From positions 1-6,635 of the forward strand of contig CAIXSE010000632.1 in assembly GCA_903921965.1 (NCBI GenBank): a stretch of 6,635 bases of DNA, read 5' to 3'. Source of the stretch: an uncultured Thermoleophilia bacterium. GTDB lineage: Bacteria; Actinomycetota; Thermoleophilia; UBA2241. Below the pieces are notes generated by a model, which did not search any database, had not been told where the DNA came from, and worked only from the letters and a program-made list of their open reading frames with translations. Below, one piece after another: positions 5,389 through 6,635 of this stretch. Within the stretch, counting starts at the first letter, position 1, and each line of letters opens with the position of its first letter. Both the position numbers and the translations under genes were made by a program.

Positions 5389-5715
5389 TTGGCACACGAC
5401 GACATCCCGGCGGACGGAGAGGCCGGCGCTCACGCCCCGCGCGGGTCTCTCGACCCGTCGGGGATCGCCGATCACGCGGCCCGGCAGCACGGGCTGAAGG
5501 TGAGCCCGGGCACCGTGCGCCTCTGGGTGGAGGCCGGGCGCGTCCCTGCCGTGGTGGACGAGCGCGGCGAGCTGCTCATCGACCCGGACGACGTCGACAG
5601 GTTCTTCGAGCGCGGAGGGACCCTGGGAGCGCACGACGCACAGGGTCCGCCGCACGGCATCACGACGCCAGGCCGGTCAGCGGGAGAAGAGAGTGGTGGC
5701 GAGGGTCAGAATTGA
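5389..5715 (+). CDS. small helix-turn-helix (MerR/excisionase-like) protein
   Basis: A probable DNA-binding protein of 108 residues. Residues ~21-76 look like the helix-turn-helix fold of the excisionase/MerR type: LDPSGIADHAARQHGLKVSP, then GTVRLWVEAGRVPAV, a short hairpin (DERGELLI) and DPDDVDRFFERGG. The flanking N- and C-terminal regions are low-complexity and probably disordered. The TTG at 5389 is preferred because AGGAG (5378-5382) lies 6 bases upstream. A GTG at 5371 would give 114 residues but abuts the palindrome and has no ribosome binding site, unless it is read leaderless. The last ~22 bases overlap the opposing tRNA-Phe gene, and the stop falls inside it. No integrase or phage gene is nearby, so a role in excision is unlikely; local regulation is more plausible. 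Confidence 0.68.
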   Translation: MAHDDIPADGEAGAHAPRGSLDPSGIADHAARQHGLKVSPGTVRLWVEAGRVPAVVDERGELLIDPDDVDRFFERGGTLGAHDAQGPPHGITTPGRSAGEESGGEGQN

Positions 5716-5769
5716 ACTGACGACACCGCGATTTTCAGTCGCGTGCTCTACCAACTGAGCTACCTCGCC
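5694..5769 (-). tRNA. tRNA-Phe (GAA), CCA encoded
   Basis: On the minus strand a full cloverleaf reads from 5769 to 5694. The acceptor stem is GGCGAGG with CCTCGCC, the D arm GCTC/GAGC with loop AGTTGGTA, the anticodon stem CGCGA/TCGCG with loop CTGAAAA (anticodon GAA), and the T arm GTCAG/CTGAC with loop TTCAATT. Discriminator A is followed by an encoded CCA. All stems pair fully. Confidence 0.98.
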
Positions 5770-5796
5770 ACGAGCGCCCCCTCGGGAGCGCGCCTC

Positions 5797-5825
5797 ATGC
5801 TACCCACGAGCCTGCACGCGCGCAA
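5797..5825 (-). promoter_or_regulatory. candidate promoter for tRNA-Phe
   Basis: On the minus strand, TTGCGC (5825-5820) and TAGCAT (5802-5797) are 17 bases apart, the ideal spacing for a housekeeping promoter. Transcription would start near 5790, about 20 bases before the tRNA 5' end. The bases after the -10 are GC-rich, as is common for stable-RNA promoters under growth-rate control. Confidence 0.5.
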
Positions 5826-5847
5826 CCTGAGGAGACGGATGCGGCCC

Positions 5848-5880
5848 GGGCGGGCGGCGGCGCAGCCGCTCCGCCCGCCC
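5848..5880 (-). terminator. strong GC hairpin downstream of trkA-like gene
   Basis: GGGCGGGCGG (5848-5857) pairs perfectly with CCGCCCGCCC (5871-5880), and the inner CGGC (5858-5861) pairs with GCCG (5865-5868). It lies 26 bases beyond the trkA-like stop and before the tRNA promoter, so it probably ends the trkA transcript. No T-run follows on the minus strand, as often in high-GC genomes. Confidence 0.55.
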
Positions 5881-5906
5881 AGGCCGCCGTCAGGCCGCTG
5901 TCGGGC

Positions 5907-6620
5907 TCACCAGCCGGTCGTGTCCAGCTCGGACTGCTTCTCGACCCGCTCGGGCTCCTCTTCGGGGAGGAAGACCTTGATGAGGTCCTTCTCCTTGCCG
6001 CGCGGCACCAGGCACAGCACGTAGTCGCCGGCGAGGATCATGGTGGAGCCGCGCGCAACCAGGGCCTGCCCGGCGCGCACGATGGCCGCCAGCAGCACGC
6101 CGGAAGGCAGGTCGATGTCTTGCACGTAGGTGTCGGAGAACGGGGAGTTCTCGCTCACCTCGAGCTCGACCAGCTCCAGGCCCTCACCGCGCAGCGAGAG
6201 CAGGTGCACGAACTTGTGCACCGGCAGCTCGTGCATGATGAGCCGCAGCATCGCCGTCGTGGCGCAGACGGTGTTGTCGATGCCGAGGAGGTCGAACGTG
6301 GCCTGGTTGAACGGGTTGTTGACGCGCGCCACGATCTTGGGCACGCCGAACTTGAGCCTGGCGATCTGCGAGATGACGATGTTGTCCTCGTCGTCGCCGG
6401 TGACCGCCACGATCATGTCGGCGCGGCCGATACCGGCCTTCTCCAGCACCCAGACCTCGGTGCCGTCGCCGAACACCAGAGACTCCTCGCCCAGCTCTTC
6501 GGCGACGATGTCGTACCGCGACCTGCGCTGTTCGACGAGCACGATCTCGTGCCCGAGCTGCGTGAGCTGTCGCGCCGTGTTGAGGCCGACCTTGCCGGCG
6601 CCCACGATGAGTACGAACAC
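5907..6620 (-). CDS. trkA: TrkA-family potassium uptake regulatory protein (RCK domains)
   Basis: A 237-residue cytosolic subunit that gates a Trk/Ktr-type potassium transporter in response to nucleotide binding. Residues 1-~118 form the RCK_N Rossmann domain, with GAGKVG (7-12), an acidic residue at the end of the second strand (Glu30) and GDGT (51-54). Residues ~137-218 form the RCK_C domain (LELVELEVSENSPFSDTYVQ onward), and an acidic tail follows. The length matches single-repeat TrkA proteins (~220 residues) rather than the double-length E. coli form. The GTG at 6620-6618 is supported by GGAGGG 7 bases upstream on the minus strand. A TGA three bases before the start suggests a tightly packed upstream partner, commonly another trkA copy or the transporter, beyond the window edge. 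Confidence 0.92.
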   Translation of the reverse strand: MFVLIVGAGKVGLNTARQLTQLGHEIVLVEQRRSRYDIVAEELGEESLVFGDGTEVWVLEKAGIGRADMIVAVTGDDEDNIVISQIARLKFGVPKIVARVNNPFNQATFDLLGIDNTVCATTAMLRLIMHELPVHKFVHLLSLRGEGLELVELEVSENSPFSDTYVQDIDLPSGVLLAAIVRAGQALVARGSTMILAGDYVLCLVPRGKEKDLIKVFLPEEEPERVEKQSELDTTGW

Positions 6621-6623
6621 GGC

Positions 6624-6635
6624 TCAGCCCTCCGC
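6624..6635 (-). CDS. possible last codons of the gene upstream of trkA
   Basis: On the minus strand the window edge reads GCG GAG GGC TGA, a possible ending Ala-Glu-Gly-stop, three bases before the trkA start. Tandem trk genes with such spacing are common, but twelve bases cannot prove a gene. Confidence 0.25.
   Translation of the reverse strand, partial: AEG

Noticed and set aside
5285..5395. Longer start for the small leftward gene (ATG at 5347 or the start at 5395)
   Set aside because: No ribosome binding site precedes either, and the extension would translate the palindrome and promoter-like region; the GTG at 5284 has a strong site.

Overview
The window is GC-rich with strong GC bias at third codon positions. 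It carries an actinobacterial-type tRNA-Phe with encoded CCA and a TrkA-type potassium regulator. This points to a high-GC Gram-positive (Actinomycetota). A cyclic di-GMP riboswitch would fit one of the deeper branches, but the lineage is inference.

Layout. The first ~90 bases hold the start of a leftward gene. A long intergenic region follows and ends in a GEMM-I (c-di-GMP-I class) riboswitch aptamer at about 396-480. Downstream on the + strand lie four genes: an exported subtilisin-like protease with a tryptophan/lysine pentapeptide-repeat tail (604-2271); a membrane-anchored SpoIIE-type PP2C phosphatase (2268-3797) that overlaps the protease stop; an RsbW/RsbT-like GHKL ATPase with an extra N-terminal domain (3857-4645); and a STAS anti-anti-sigma protein (4647-4958). 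The rest holds a leftward small cysteine-containing orphan gene (4988-5284) with a possible SigB-like promoter, a divergent small HTH protein (5389-5715), a leftward tRNA-Phe whose 3' end overlaps the HTH gene tail, a GC-rich terminator hairpin, and a leftward trkA-like gene (5907-6620).

How the parts may work together. Phosphatase, kinase-like ATPase and STAS protein are the three parts of a partner-switching module, in which a dephosphorylated STAS protein ties up the ATPase and frees its target, often a sigma factor. No sigma factor is present here, so the target is unknown. The riboswitch would place the protease, and at least partly the phosphatase, under c-di-GMP (or a related dinucleotide). 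An 18-bp perfect hairpin just after the protease stop and inside the start of the phosphatase gene, and a second hairpin covering the ribosome binding site of the ATPase gene, look like devices that set relative output along the operon. The combination of second-messenger riboswitch, repeat-tailed exported protease and partner switch is the most notable content of the window.
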